NCBI GenBank assembly: GCA_014549065.1
Contig: JACDOX010000132.1
Coordinates: 892,747 to 956,746 of the forward strand
Source: Cardinalis cardinalis
Taxonomy: Eukaryota; Chordata; Aves; Passeriformes; Cardinalidae
Reading direction: 5' to 3'
DNA: 64,000 nucleotides
Shown here: piece by piece, positions 1 through 13,300 of the stretch
Numbering within the stretch: the stretch's first letter is position 1
How the letters are laid out: each line of letters starts with the position of its first letter
Position numbers and translations under genes: made by a program
Notes under the pieces: generated by a model
What the model was told of the DNA's origin: nothing
The model's input: only the letters and a program-made list of their open reading frames with translations
Databases searched by the model: none

Positions 1-3000
1 TGATGCCTGAAAACCAGGGTATCTTGTACCTGCATGTCTAGCATCTGGGTGAAAGCCCTGCCTAATTTCAGGGAGAATGGCTGATGTTATCCCCTTTTCC
101 AGGGCCATTTCTATAAGAATAATGAAAGTAACACAAGCCACCAATCAAACAGAAAGCAGAAGACCTGAGTATCTTTTCTGAAGAAAGACTGCAGGCGTCT
201 AATTTATGGGATGGGAATCCCAAGGCAATTCCAAGTGAAGGGAGGATCTTTGTTGCAATCCAGCACAAGTTAGCTAACTATGCCCTAAAGAAAAGTGGCA
301 TTCAGTTCTTGAAGGTTTTAGCCTCAAGTCATTTACGGAAAAATCACTTCACATGCTTTAACTTTATTAGATACATTAAGACCACTTCCATGGGAAAAAG
401 CAAGACAAACAAAACACAAAACAGCTCTGAGGAGACAAATTCACGAGGAGCCCTGCAGGAGCTCAGAAGCACAGGGCTTTCAGACCTGTTTACCTTGTCT
501 AAGTGTCACTCTGGGAGCATTATTCTGTCACTGGTTAAGGATAGCTGTCTCAGGAACCTCTGTGCTGCCCCTAGTTCAGATAAGGGATCTTTGGCAAAAC
601 ATGAATTGCAACNGCAAAATTTGCTTTTGTCTACCTACTACATCTGCCAATGGAAGCATTANACTAATTTAAATTTGTCTTTTACTTTCTTAGTTGGAAT
701 CCTCTCTAGACAGAGGAATAGGCTACCCATGGAAACTTAAAGTTTCAGACCATTTCAGTTTTTTCAAAAGATAACTGAGGCATTATTGGGAAGCAAATAT
801 TGATACAAATATGAAAATTTTNTTTCTAGAACTGAAGTTGTTTTCATTTTCTATAAATTGTTATTTNTTATATGACACCTGTGGTATACCTCTTTATAAT
901 TTTATCTTATCAAATTTGTCCCTGTAGAATAATACGTAGTATTTCTTTAAAAACCCTTAAAGCCTTTTATAAATCAGTCTTGATGCATGAGCACTTCTAT
1001 TACAAATAATAAAAAGATTTCTCCAAATACAGACTTGCCCAGGGAGTAACAGTGTAACACCAAGTTCTCCAGGGCAGACTGTGCTATTAAGACACAGTTT
1101 TGTATTGCTGCAATATGGACATGCCTGATCCATTCCAGAGATATCTGAAAGAGATTGTGTATCAGAGACCACAAACATACCCAGACAGATTGATTTATGC
1201 CATGTACTCTGACTAAAGGAAACTGCTGTGTCACAATCAATATGGGACAATGGTGTCTATAAATAAACAATTATCTTAAGTGAGCTTTTTGGCTTTTCTG
1301 ATTTATATTCTCTTCTATAAGCACACAATTCTACAATTCTATAATTGTAGNTGGATACTGGAATTCAAAGCAGGGGCATAGGTTTTCAGAGAAATAGGAA
1401 CTTGGGTCTACAGTTACCACACACAAGCTGGTCATTTACAATGCAAACAGACAATTAGCTAANAACAGGATGGCACAAACTGCTGGAGAGATACTTGTAT
1501 CTTTTTAAATCTTAACTNGAGTGGAGCTTTTCTGGTATCTCAAAAAACCTCTGTTGGGATGGTCATTATTCACCACTATCTGAAAATAAGGAGACTATGA
1601 CTTAAGGCAGATCTGGGAAGGTGATGTTCTGTGAAAATAATCATATATATTGTGTCTATGACCTGTCTCATAACAACAAAGGGCCTGTGATGAATCCCTG
1701 AAACACCCCTTCTTGTCTTATCATCCTTGTATATTTTTACATATCATAACATTAATTTTTGTAAAAGGATACAAAGGCCTTCAGTGTATATCACCATTTA
1801 ATGGTCAGTCCATGGTAGCTGAAACACAGAATCCTTACTGTCTAAGAATTTCTGGTGCTTTATCTGACAGTGTGTTTGGTNGCTTTTATTCATGTGATAT
1901 GCTGGCCAATCATTTTGTGTTGCATAACTAGCCATAATGTAAAGATCTCAGCTGCATGGAATAGATGAGGTTTTGAAGGATGTCTGAAGGGTTTTGTTCC
2001 TGTTGTGACACAAAGCCTAGAGGTTTTGGAAAATGTCTATGNGAGAGCTAGGAAAGAAAAATTCTACAAGGGATTGACACACAGAAATTGGTAAGTTTCA
2101 CAGCTCAGCTGCAGAGGGAGATTTAGGAGGAGAAAGAGGCTGCCTAATGTTTTCTATTTCCCAGTCCCTCCTCTGTCTGCATTTTGCAATCTGCTGTCCC
2201 TGGTGGTGTGCTTGTTTCTGGTCTATCAGACCCTGTGCATAACATGGTTTAATCAGTAGTCTNAGTTACTCTTTTACTGTAGCAATGAAAGAAAAGCAAA
2301 CAGTTAACAAGTGACCAGGAGTCTTTATAATTGCTGACCTTCCATAGTCTATATAATGTGACTTTAGGCCACTGAGTAATAAATAGACTAGTGTAATATT
2401 TACAGACATGTCTGGAATGCAGTAAGTTCCTCTCTTCTCTTTCACGAAGTCATTAATGGCTCTGTGAGGAATCAGACTACTGCTGTTCGTGTTCCCCCAA
2501 AAACACTCTTTATCTCTTGACAGTTTATGCTGACCTTTCTACTTTGTTTTGATTTGTTGTTCTCGGATCCATTTCCCAAGTCCTGGAGTTTGCAAACCTT
2601 TGCAAGGGGTTAAACAGTTTCAGGAAATCACTCTGTGAGCTCAGTTCTAATCATGGATTCCCCAGCCCAGTGATCAGAAGACNACTTGCAGACAGTGTTT
2701 CTCAATCAGTTCCTCTCAGGTGGAAAGGACCATGTTGTTTGTATGAATAGAATTTTTCCCAATGAAAGTACACAACTCTCCCTCTTTCCCCAGCCAGCAG
2801 CCAGTTTCCACTGCTTTGAAATTCTGAACACTGAGGTAAACCTAGAAAAATAGGAAATGTGTGTGGAGAGAAGAAATAAAAATATATTGGAGAATCGTTT
2901 CTGGCTACCCTTCTTTTCCTGCCTCTAAGACAAAGTCTGAACATAATGGTGTCTTCTGACAAGTCCAGTCTTGCAGAAAGAAACTCTGGTCTCTGAAAAA

Positions 3001-6000
3001 ATTGGGTACACAGGATTTACTTATAAGAAGAGGGAAGGGATTATTTCCAAATAATAAAAATCTTTAGTGCTTTTGAAGAAGTAGAGCAGAATCATAACAT
3101 TATTGAGTTCCATTAAAAAGTTTAGTAATTGTTTGCAGCTGCCCATTAAATCTATTTCCTTTAAATCCCATGGCACTGAAGGCAGAAAAAGTATTTATGC
3201 CCATTTTTATGCATGCTAGTGTTGAATATAAACCCCTCCACTGTGGTCCCCAAACCATTTTCAGTTTGTTTCTGTTTTATTCGAAATACAGACAATACAC
3301 ACAGTCACTTCATGTTCCAAACCAAAAATAAAATTGTGAGGACATAAAGGAATGTACAGAAAATGTATTCAAGTCATCAAAAAACAAAAGAGAAGTAGTT
3401 GGAAGTCCTGAGTATTGGAAGTTCATTAAATGCTCGATCTGTATCTGCATTAGGTCATGCCCACTTTACGAAGAACGAAGCTTGGGTAGACTCCTTGACA
3501 TAAAATACCACAGTCTGAATCAAATCTGGTGTTTAGTGTTCACAGAGATTTGCATTCCGGCTTGTAATTTGCTTTGATTTTAAACGTGCATTTTGTTGCA
3601 CTATGACTCAGCAATTAATTTGTCCCATGGGTGTATTAAAGAAGTGTTGCCCTCAGCTAAACTCATTTACCTTGTAATATTTACATTGTAGAGCTAAGTT
3701 TGGCTTTCTGTGTAATGCTTTTACCTTTCACACAACTATTCTATGCCTTAATTACGCATCTGAACCTTACTTTCTTGGAAAACAGCAGCATTAGTTAAGT
3801 AAAAGCCTGAGGCATTTTTAACACCACTCAAAGATGATGGACCCAAACAATTTCTATTTTCCAAGCACTATGTGGAATGAAGAGTAAATAGAATTTTTTT
3901 TAAGGAATTTCCCTGTGAGGTCCGTACAAAAACAATTATCAACATTTGGTTATTTTTGCACAATAGTAAATAAGGAAATATGAGAAATCTGTCTCATGTT
4001 ATCATCTTCCTCTGATACTGGAAAAGCTATTCTTGGATTTGTTCAGCAATTTCTTCCCCTTCCATTCCCACTCCCTCAATTTGTGCACACATGCAAAAAC
4101 CATCTGTGTTAAAGAGATGACACATTTCTCACTTTGGACCCATTCCTTTCCTTTTTTAGGGAGAGTTGCTAGAGTCCTCTCTAGACAACCCAACAAATGG
4201 CAACATGTTAGTATTTATTTTCACTTACTATAGAAAATACAATTTTTCAGCACTAAAAAATCACTGTTTGGACAGGAGCATGTGATACAGAGAGGACTCA
4301 GACTACAAAAAAGGTCATTTGCATTCTGCCTAAATTCAATTCACTTTGCCAAATATTTTTGTCTGACAGAACAACTACCAATCATTCACATAAGGAGAAA
4401 AAGAGCAAGTAGATATATCTGATGCAAAGATATCTTCAGCAAAGGAAGGGAACAAGCTGGAGTCTTCTCAAAAGTCCTGTGCTATTTGTTGGGCTAGTCA
4501 ATGAACTTTGAGTAGATTTCACTGACGCAGTGATTGGGGTGATACCAACAGTAGATACTCATTTAAATAAATTTTCTACAAAAAGGATGTGTCATTATGT
4601 CCCACTCAGTCTCTGCAATCTTGTTTGATAACTGCTTCTGTCATGCCCAGAAAGAAACAATCTTTTNATTTCAGGTTATCCTACAGTGGTCTAATTTCCC
4701 TGTTACATTTTATTGCAATATCCCAATTAGAAAAATACCAACACAGGCATTTGTAAATGAGAAGCACATACAATCCAGCTTCTGTCTCCTGCAGACAAAG
4801 AGGTTACTTTTGCTACACAGCTTAGTGTTTCCCCATGAAACATTTTTACTTCCTTTACTCCAAATACTACTATAAAAATAAAAAAATTGCTCTTTTCTAA
4901 TACACCAGCAAGGAAATGAGCAGTTCACAATGTAAGTTCTTGCACAACCCAAACAGACATAGTGAATGAGACAGAAAAGCCATGTAAACAATAAAAGTAG
5001 AGAAGCAAGGGAATAATCATGGGAAATTGACAAAAGGAGAAGCAAAATGTAAGCCAAGGCTTACATGGCTTCCAGTGTATTTCTGCNTTGCAAAGTGTAT
5101 TTGCTTTTCTCTTTAACTATTTCATTTCTTTTTAGCCTTTCCTTTGCTACTCNGTTCCTCTTTAGCAGGAAAGACAAAGAGCTCTTCTGCAGCCTGTGTC
5201 TTTTCCTTGTGGTATGTATCTGCCCATTGGCTGAAAGAATCATTCTCGTGTGTACAGATGGTTGGAGCTACACCTCCATTTCCCTGTCANAGTCCTACAA
5301 CAAGATGATATTTCTGCTGCAACCCCTAAGGCTTTTTGCTCATTTGCTCTGTTTTTGCATATTCTCCTTTTACCTGCATCATCTGCAGCAGTGCAAGGNC
5401 TTCCCTCTGGAGCTGAGCCACTGGGATGTCATCCTGTTCACCTTCAAATCTGACTATTGCTTTTGCATGGTGACATGGGTTTGAATTATTTTATTGATTA
5501 ACTCCTGGCTGTCTTGTATTCTTTCTCTTCAAACCACAGAAAATTAACTCTTAATGGACAAGTACACCCAAAACACCCAAAATCAACAGATGATTGCCCT
5601 TAACCTAGTCCAGAATTTTCATATGCTGTCAGTTGACAGGATATAAAATGGAAAATTGGGATAATTTGAGATCAATTTAAGAAATCTGGCTTGGAAAATT
5701 GTACTATTTAACTGTTCAGAGTGATGGTTGAAAAAATATCTCTAATTTTAGTTTGCTTTCCATATTTCTTGCCTTTTTTTAAATACTTGTAATCAGAAGT
5801 TGAGTCTTCAGTTGGTTCTCCTAAAGTTTTTGACAATTCTATCTTTTTGAAAAGGACTTTTGAACACTCTCACAAAATGCCTTCCTCTTTCACTTGTTTG
5901 ACTTAGGAAACACTGAAGCTGCACCAGTCTGACCTGCAGTCAGCTAGACCAAGACACTTCTACAGATACCAATGAGTTTTTCATATGCAAGAATCAAATA

Positions 6001-6082
6001 GCTTTCACAACAAAACAAACACTCTAAAGTTTCAGATCATCTTCATAAATCATGCAAAGATGCATTCTTCAACTGTCTCCTC
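1..6082. other. Non-coding flank 5' of DAB2, first part
   Basis: The stretch is AT-rich with many short A and T runs. All open frames are short, unsupported by splice-flanked homology, and interrupted by stops in every frame. I see no CR1, LTR or RNA gene. A small inverted repeat at 1331-1350 (8-bp arms, 4-nt spacer) is the only local structure noted. In mammals the region 5' of DAB2 is a long gene-poor interval before PTGER4, which agrees with finding no gene here. Confidence 0.6.
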
Positions 6083-6101
6083 AAAAAAAAAAAAAAAAAA
6101 A
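6083..6101. repeat. A19 homopolymer followed by A-rich sequence
   Basis: This is an uninterrupted run of 19 A residues, followed by an A-rich stretch to about 6118. It is the longest pure homopolymer in the window. No retroposon body or target-site duplication is recognisable next to it, so I treat it as simple sequence. Confidence 0.8.
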
Positions 6102-9100
6102 GAGAAATAAAAAATAAAGGAATGTAGGGAAGGCAAGGAGAAAGGAAAGGAGTAAGTCAGTGATTTATCAGGCTCCCCGGATTCTTTTTTACCACTATAT
6201 TGGCCACTCCATAAACCATTTATCCCACCATCATCACAAGAAGAATCACAGTTCTGAATGAGCCTGAGGGCCTTGCTAGCCTGTCTCCAACAGCAGCATT
6301 GAGTAGATGGCTGAGAATGTGCATAAAAGAACAAGTGTACAGTATTATCCTACATGACTCTCTGAGATTCCCATGTTTTCACCTCAGGATCTTCCTAAGC
6401 TGCATGTAGTTTCCACATACTTGGTTATGCTTGCTGTATCCTTCCCCCCTGAATTTTCAGTCATCCCTGGAGCCCAGGTGAGCTCCTTCCTACCATACCA
6501 TGCTTTGGTCAGGTGCTCTGTGTTGTAAAGAGCCACTTTCTCTCTTCTGAGCTATGACTTTTGCCCTTTTATAGATCACTTGTATATTGTCCCCAGGCAT
6601 GTCTTTTCCACACAAAAGAATGCTGGATTGCTAAGAAATTCTTATACTTTTTGACAAGAGATGCATACTTTTTAGTATTGAGCAGCCTACATGTCTGGGA
6701 ATGGTGTTTATCCGTGTAAATGTTCCACAGCTACTTGTGGAAGTTCACCACTTTTGCCCTCTGACTCCAGAGTGTTTATATTCAATTTCCTTCACCCAGT
6801 GTGCGTACTTAGAATTGTTCTATAAGTATCTGTGTTTGCTCCTAATGCCTTACTGAATAACAAATACACCTACAGTTTTCTAGCAGGCAAATAACAAACC
6901 CTCTGTTCTGTGGTTTTTGGTGTAAATTTACTTTATTTACAATTAAGAATTTAATGCTTGAAAATAAACAGTCTCACCAACAATTTCCAGGATAGCAGTG
7001 TACAGTGTATTTCATGAGCCACATTAACTCACAATCAGCAGTTTCTCATATGCACAGGCAGATTGATTTAACACTCTGTAGAAAGTAAACACCCCCAAAA
7101 TGACATAATTACAGCCCCACATAATAACATTCTGGCTGAGGACAAAATTTCTGCTGTGTTCAAATGGTGGGTCTTCTAGTTGAAGGAGAGCTACATCCAA
7201 ATGTAGAAGGGCTGAATTAGATACTTCTTGCCTGCAGGCAGCAAACTGGACTCCGTACTAGTCCTGCAGCTGTGCTTGCCAACACCTCCCCAGGCAAAAA
7301 AAAAACCTTTTTAGTATCAGGAAGTACAGGAAGTACTGAGTTGCAAATTTTTCTCTTACTGTATTTTCTTTTAGTAAGCTCAGTAATTATAGTAGACTAC
7401 TACTAAATGCAGTAGTCTAATTAACCCAGATTCTTGGCAAGCAGAGAATTATCTGTTCCATTTATACAATATACTCTAGATTACACATTTTTATCTAGCT
7501 ATAGAAACAGCTGAAACTTTGGAATCATTTCAAGTATTATCTGATTCACCCAGTTGTGTTCACCAGGATTCAGTTCTACACTTATTTCACAAAGGCTCTT
7601 TGGAAAACTATTCAGATGTTGGCTGCCACTGTCACCATCCAGGTTGCATGGCGCTTGCAGATAAATCTTCNTTAGTACCTAAGAGACACTTCAAAGAGAA
7701 TGCCATGTGTGCCATATAATACCTGACTCTTTATACAGTAAAAATAATGATGGTCTTGAAAATAGCCATTACTGTCTTTTTCAACACAGCTCTGACATCA
7801 AGAGAGCCATGTAGGTTGGGGTTCAGCTGCAGGTACCCACAATGCTGCTCTTACAGGACACATTTTCCTGCCTGCCATTGCTCACAGAGGGCTGTTGCAT
7901 GGGCTGTGACACTTACAACTGCAAACCATCCAGACAGCTGGGAGATTCACCCTTAGCTTTGCAAACTGGGGACCCTGAATACAATATCCCTACAGCTCTG
8001 CNACTCGAGGCAGAAGCCTCCTGCAAAAGCAGGTGGATTTGCAGCAATATCTGGTCTAAGGAGCTGGCTTTATCACCCTACACTGAGAGAAAAATTTTCA
8101 AAAGATCCCCAACATGCCAAGAAACCTGAATATTTGCAGCTGTTCTGTCACAGTGCTGCAAATCCCAGCTATCTGTGAAGGAGGTTCCAGGATCTTCCAC
8201 AGGCATGCAAAGCCCAGAACGAGCCACAGGTAAGCAGGTGTCATGCTTATATTGCTTCACTGTGGTCCTGACAGATAAATGGGTCCAGCCTTGCATTTGG
8301 GAGCAAGATAGCAGCCACACTCATCTCCCTTCTTTCCCTACTAAGCCTGTTTTTCTGTCTTTGCCTCGCATACTGCACAACACACCTTCCAGCTGAGTCA
8401 GAACAAAATAGGTTCCCCTATTCCCTCCACAGAATACAATAGGTTTCCCTATTCTTCCCAGGCTACAGATGTCTTTAGTCCTTCCTTTAGCAAGAATGTG
8501 CCAATTTGTGTTTGGTCTTTAACCACAAAGATTTTGTAGGGAGACACTGAAACAGTTAAACCCTGACTCTGAAAAAAAGGAAGCCATAGAGATGGCAGTC
8601 TCTAAGTCTAACTTGTGCCTAAGCATTGAGAATCATCACTGTGCAGGCAGAAAAATGCAAAAGGCATAAATGGATAACCACATCCATNCNNTTTTGATCA
8701 GTAGNGTTTTCTTCCTTTGGTGTCATAGCACAAACCAATTAATTTTTATGAGGCCTATTTATGCAACTTGTGCATTATTTTCTAGTTACATCAGAATACA
8801 CCAGGATTTCCTTGAAAATCCTGCCAATTACTCCTATGCTTGTATGATTACCTGAATGCAGATTAGATCTTCATCTATCATTGTCATACAAATGAAAGAT
8901 CATCCTAGCAGACAATGTTCAGGATGAATTAGATTTAAATATCAAATTAAAATTCATAACTGTAGCTACTGATGCAAGTAAATGAAAAACACTAATTAGA
9001 ATGTACATTGCTTGTTACAAAATTTCACCTCATTAACTTTTGAATTTCAGTCAGTAATTAAATACATTTGAGAAATTGCTTTCCTATTATGCAGATAGAA

Positions 9101-10260
9101 GTTTCCAGTTTAGAACACTGTTTCTTGTTAAAATATACTATCAGATGTATCTTCCTTGTATATCTATATTAATTTGTCTTTTTTAATCTCTGTAGAGGTT
9201 CTCTACATACACGTGAATATATGTACACTTAATCAAATCACTTTTAGTAGTATGAGCTTACAAGCATATAGTTACTTTCTTTTGGCCCTTTTTTCCTGTT
9301 AAGAATGCCCTTTTAACACAAACAGAAAAGCAGCAGAAATGGGATTTGCAACACACTGGAAATAGCCACTCTAAAATTGATATAGTCTATTTGCCTTGAA
9401 AGAAAAGAAAATTTAATATATAATTTAGTGAATTAGATGATTCACAAATTCAAAACACTCAGTTCCCCATATTGCCACAGCTGTAATGTCAACATTAGCT
9501 GTTAATGAACAAATACCCTTGTGTCATCATTATCTTGCTCAGCTTTCACTTCTCCATGAGCCAACTTTAGTCTCAGTCCTGGAAGTGGTGCATGACTCAC
9601 TCTGCACTTTCCAGGGCTGGTTGCATTCATAAAACTGCAAATTTAAGTCTGAGATCTCAGTAGCCTGAGCCAAAATCTGACGTCCGTCCTCACCGGTGCA
9701 GGGAAAAATTCAAGGAAGACTTTGAATGCAGCTCCTGCACTGTAGCAATGTGTCAGCAAGAGTCTAACAGGAGGTAACCCATGTCCATTATCTTATCTGG
9801 CAGATTCTGGTGCTCCTCCAGCTCCACAACAGAGAGATTCTGCCATGCACATGCCATCCATGAAGCCCAGAAAAAGGGACAGGCCAAAGAGGGAGGAGCT
9901 GTGCTGAGAAGGTCTGGATGGGGGCCCCAGAAACCAGAGAAACAGACAGTGGAGTTCTACAGAGCAAATTCTGGTCCCTCAGCAAAATCAAATGAGAACA
10001 GGGAAATGATGTGCCACAAGTGAAATAGTGGAAAAAATCCTCCTTGCCCTTACCCACCACCTCCCCTCACCCCAATTACAGCCAGTTTAATGATTTCACA
10101 ATACTCTGTGGTATTGCAATATTTTCTTGGTGTTGCTTTTGAAAAGAATTCAAGTATATCACTCATCATGACTATGTACTGATTTAGCAGAAAATCAACA
10201 CAGGATCTCACTGAACTTCAACTTCCCCATGCTGACAAGCCATGGGACCCCAGAATTTGC
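6102..10260. other. Non-coding flank 5' of DAB2, second part
   Basis: No exon or transposon is recognised. A perfect 9-bp inverted repeat lies at 7393-7401 and 7411-7419. The segment from about 7840 to 8320 is somewhat GC-richer than its surroundings. Its open frames (for example 7842-8129 + and 8078-8320 -) do not resemble any family I know. Confidence 0.55.
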
Positions 10261-10334
10261 CCCCTTTGTGGAATTAATTATTAAAGAATTTAATAAAAAG
10301 TTAAAGTTTAAAAGTTAAAACTTTTAAGAGTTGA
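10261..10334. repeat. AT-rich palindromic patch
   Basis: The patch is nearly pure A/T with repeated TTAAAG and TTAAAA words. It includes a perfect 9-bp inverted repeat, TTAAAAGTT and AACTTTTAA, separated by 2 bases. It could form a small cruciform or hairpin. No function is implied. Confidence 0.6.
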
Positions 10335-13300
10335 ACAGCAGTAGAGAAATGCAAATGTTTCTCTCAAAACTGTAGACTGGAAAGAAATAAGTAGAGGTAG
10401 TAAATGGAAGCACACACTGCTCCTCATTCCTTTCTTCTCTTTAATTCTGGCATGGGCTAGGGTAGCTGCAAAATTGCCATGTAATGAGGACCTTGCTCTT
10501 CTAACCTAANAGCCAGGTAGGAAGCAGGCACGGGTGAGAGATAGCTCCTGAGTCAGTTCCACTGTGCAAATTTGAGATCAAGTTGGATGACACACTTCCC
10601 TCTCTTACCCTTTTTACACCTCTGGACTTTTTGCTGTATATATGGAGTAGGAATCCCATCAACTTCTGTTCCAAGGTCTCCATTTCAGATACATACTCCG
10701 GTTTTCAGAGACTGGGTATTGGGTTTCAGGATATTTTTGCTGCGCTGAATTTGGATGTGCTTTTTTCACCTCATGCAAGAAGGTAGCAAATAAATTGAAA
10801 TTTTTCGGTACTCTTTGAAACCTGCTTTTATGTTATGTTGCATATTCATGCTGTAAGTTTCAACCAAAATGTGCATTATTTACAGAGCAGATAAACTGAG
10901 ATCCTTTAGCATAAACTGCAGGTGTACATCACCCCTCACCAGGAAGAGTGATTCTGTCATCATGGTCCTCCTGTGCTGCCACCTTCTCAGGAACTAAATT
11001 GACTACTGCAAATTCTGATAGAAATTTGGGGTGTACCTNTTAGGAATTAGACTGAGACCAGCCACAGTGTTTGCCATACAGAGCACACAGCTGACAGCAG
11101 CAATGACAGGCAGCTTTCAAGAAGGATCTTTTGCCAGTCTGAGTCTGTGCTGGCCCAGCACATCTGCAGTGTATCTCCAGCGAGCACCTAGAGCAGGTGT
11201 CTGATCCTGAGCAAGGCTCCCAGGCTGAGAGCTGCCCTAGACCAGACACCTATCAGCTGTTCTCACAGCAGCTTAATCCAAGTTTATGCAGCTGGGCTCT
11301 ATCAAAGCTGACCTTGAATGAATCTTCTGAGGGTGAAAAAAAAAAATCACTATTTTTCTGTAAAGGCTACATTCATTTTCCCAGACAACAGGAAAAGGGT
11401 TCTCAAACAACAGAAAAAGAANAAAAAAAAACCCCAACGTGGCGATGTAAAAAAATTGTTTCAAAACATCTCTTTCTACTGGTGATCCCCGTTGAGAATA
11501 ATACAGACAGCCTGAGACACATGAGCAGCATGGAAACTGACATGGAAGATGTTTTCTAAGCTCCAAACAGACACTCTGGGTTTAAGTAGCAAGTAGCTGG
11601 ATGACTTCTAAGAGCTAATGCTGCCTGTATTCAGATTGTTCAAATGTATTGTGCAACTTCAGGGCACAGAGAGGGTTGGAAAGAGGAGGTAAAAACANGG
11701 GACAGACGAAGGCAGGGTATTATGGCACACAGCTGCCACCTCTTTTGGAGCAGTACACAGTGAGGTGTGCGTGGGCACTGGGGGAAGATGCAGCCCAGGG
11801 TTAACAGGTTCAAAANGGGGGCTAATAAGATCACCTTAAGGTGAAGTTTGTATCAGCAAAGTAACAGAGCTGTTCCTACAGTGGCCCTTCTAACAACCAC
11901 TGGAATATTACTGTGCACTTTCACTTGTTGTCAGCCCACATACTTAAAAGATGTTCCTTATGGCAGCTTTATCACGCTACCTTGNTATGAAATTTCAAGT
12001 TCTGCTCATCAGGTGTCTCCAAATTATGGAGAAATTCCATCCTTGTAAGAAGATGAACCTGCTTAAAAACATTTGTCCTGTCACCAAAACAAGATGTGCT
12101 CTGTGTAGGATACNTTGCAGCAAACTCTTTGTGCCCTTCATCATTTCCTGTGCTCTGATTCACATGCCTGTTGCCTTTGTGAGATCTTGAGAATAGGGAC
12201 TTTTGGTATTGGTACTTGGCTTAGATGGCCTGATTTAAGATGACGGCTCAGTGTAAATCAGTGGAAGTTAAGTTCTTATTTACAAAACTTCTATATTTTT
12301 TTAAATGTGGAATTTGAATTTTTAAGTATGGGTTTGTCCCAAAAAAAGTTATTTAAAATCTGAATTTGCACATTTTCTAACCCATAACCAAGACTGAACA
12401 GTTTGTACTTTTCAGATTTGGGGAGTCTCAAAGCTGAAGTGGCAGAGCCCTCCATTAAGTCTTGTGAAAGAGCAGTGCAACACAAAAAATTAATGGCTGC
12501 TCTATTTACACACTTAGCAAGCTCAGCAGGGGAACACATTTCACCCTTGAGATCAACTCTGTCTGAAAGAAACCAGTTTCCAGAAGCACAGTGCTGGAGA
12601 GGACCAAAAGTCCAGGCTCATNCAGTCACAGACAACAATGTAAAAGAGTTCTTTAGTCCAGAAGGGCCCCCACAAACCACAAAATACTTCCCAACACCCT
12701 GTAACAAGCCTACAACCTATGGTGCAAAAGACCAAAAGCCACAAAGACTCCAGTGTGGCACAGGAAGAGGGAAGGAAAGCTCCAGCTCAGCATCACCACC
12801 TTTGGCCTTGACAAAAGCAAAGCCCAGGGGAGAGGAATATTTTTTTTTATTTGTCTTTGGTAGTGCCTTTTTCATCTGACAATTGTTAGTCAAAAAAGTT
12901 TCCAATATAATTGTCCTGTAAAAAGTGCCCAAATAGTATATTTAATTTGGGAGGGACAACTATGTAGTGATGAGTCCCTGAAACTATTTGCCTTCTCAGT
13001 TTTGTTAACTGCTGCTCTGTTTCTTTCTAGAGAGGCAGTGTGTTAGTGATCATTAAATATCCAACAGTTTATACTGAAGTGTCCTTCCCTGTAAGCAGAA
13101 ACTGAAAACAGTGTTCCTCAGCCTTCTTTGCCAACTGCATTTGTGAAAAACAATCAGAAAAATGTATTCAAGACACAAACCTGTGATTTTCCTTTTTCTA
13201 TTTTAAATCTCTCAGATTTGGAGTGAAGCCCAGATTTGGATTTTGCCCTCTCAAAATATCCTGTGAGCATCCAGTTGGGTTGGTGGTTGGTTTCTTTCTG

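Noticed and set aside
6083..6101. A19 as the tail of a processed pseudogene or retroposon
   Set aside because: No recognisable body upstream and no flanking direct repeats.
12403..12879. 158-codon open frame on the + strand
   Set aside because: No homology I recognise, low-complexity composition, and overlapping frames on the other strand of similar quality.
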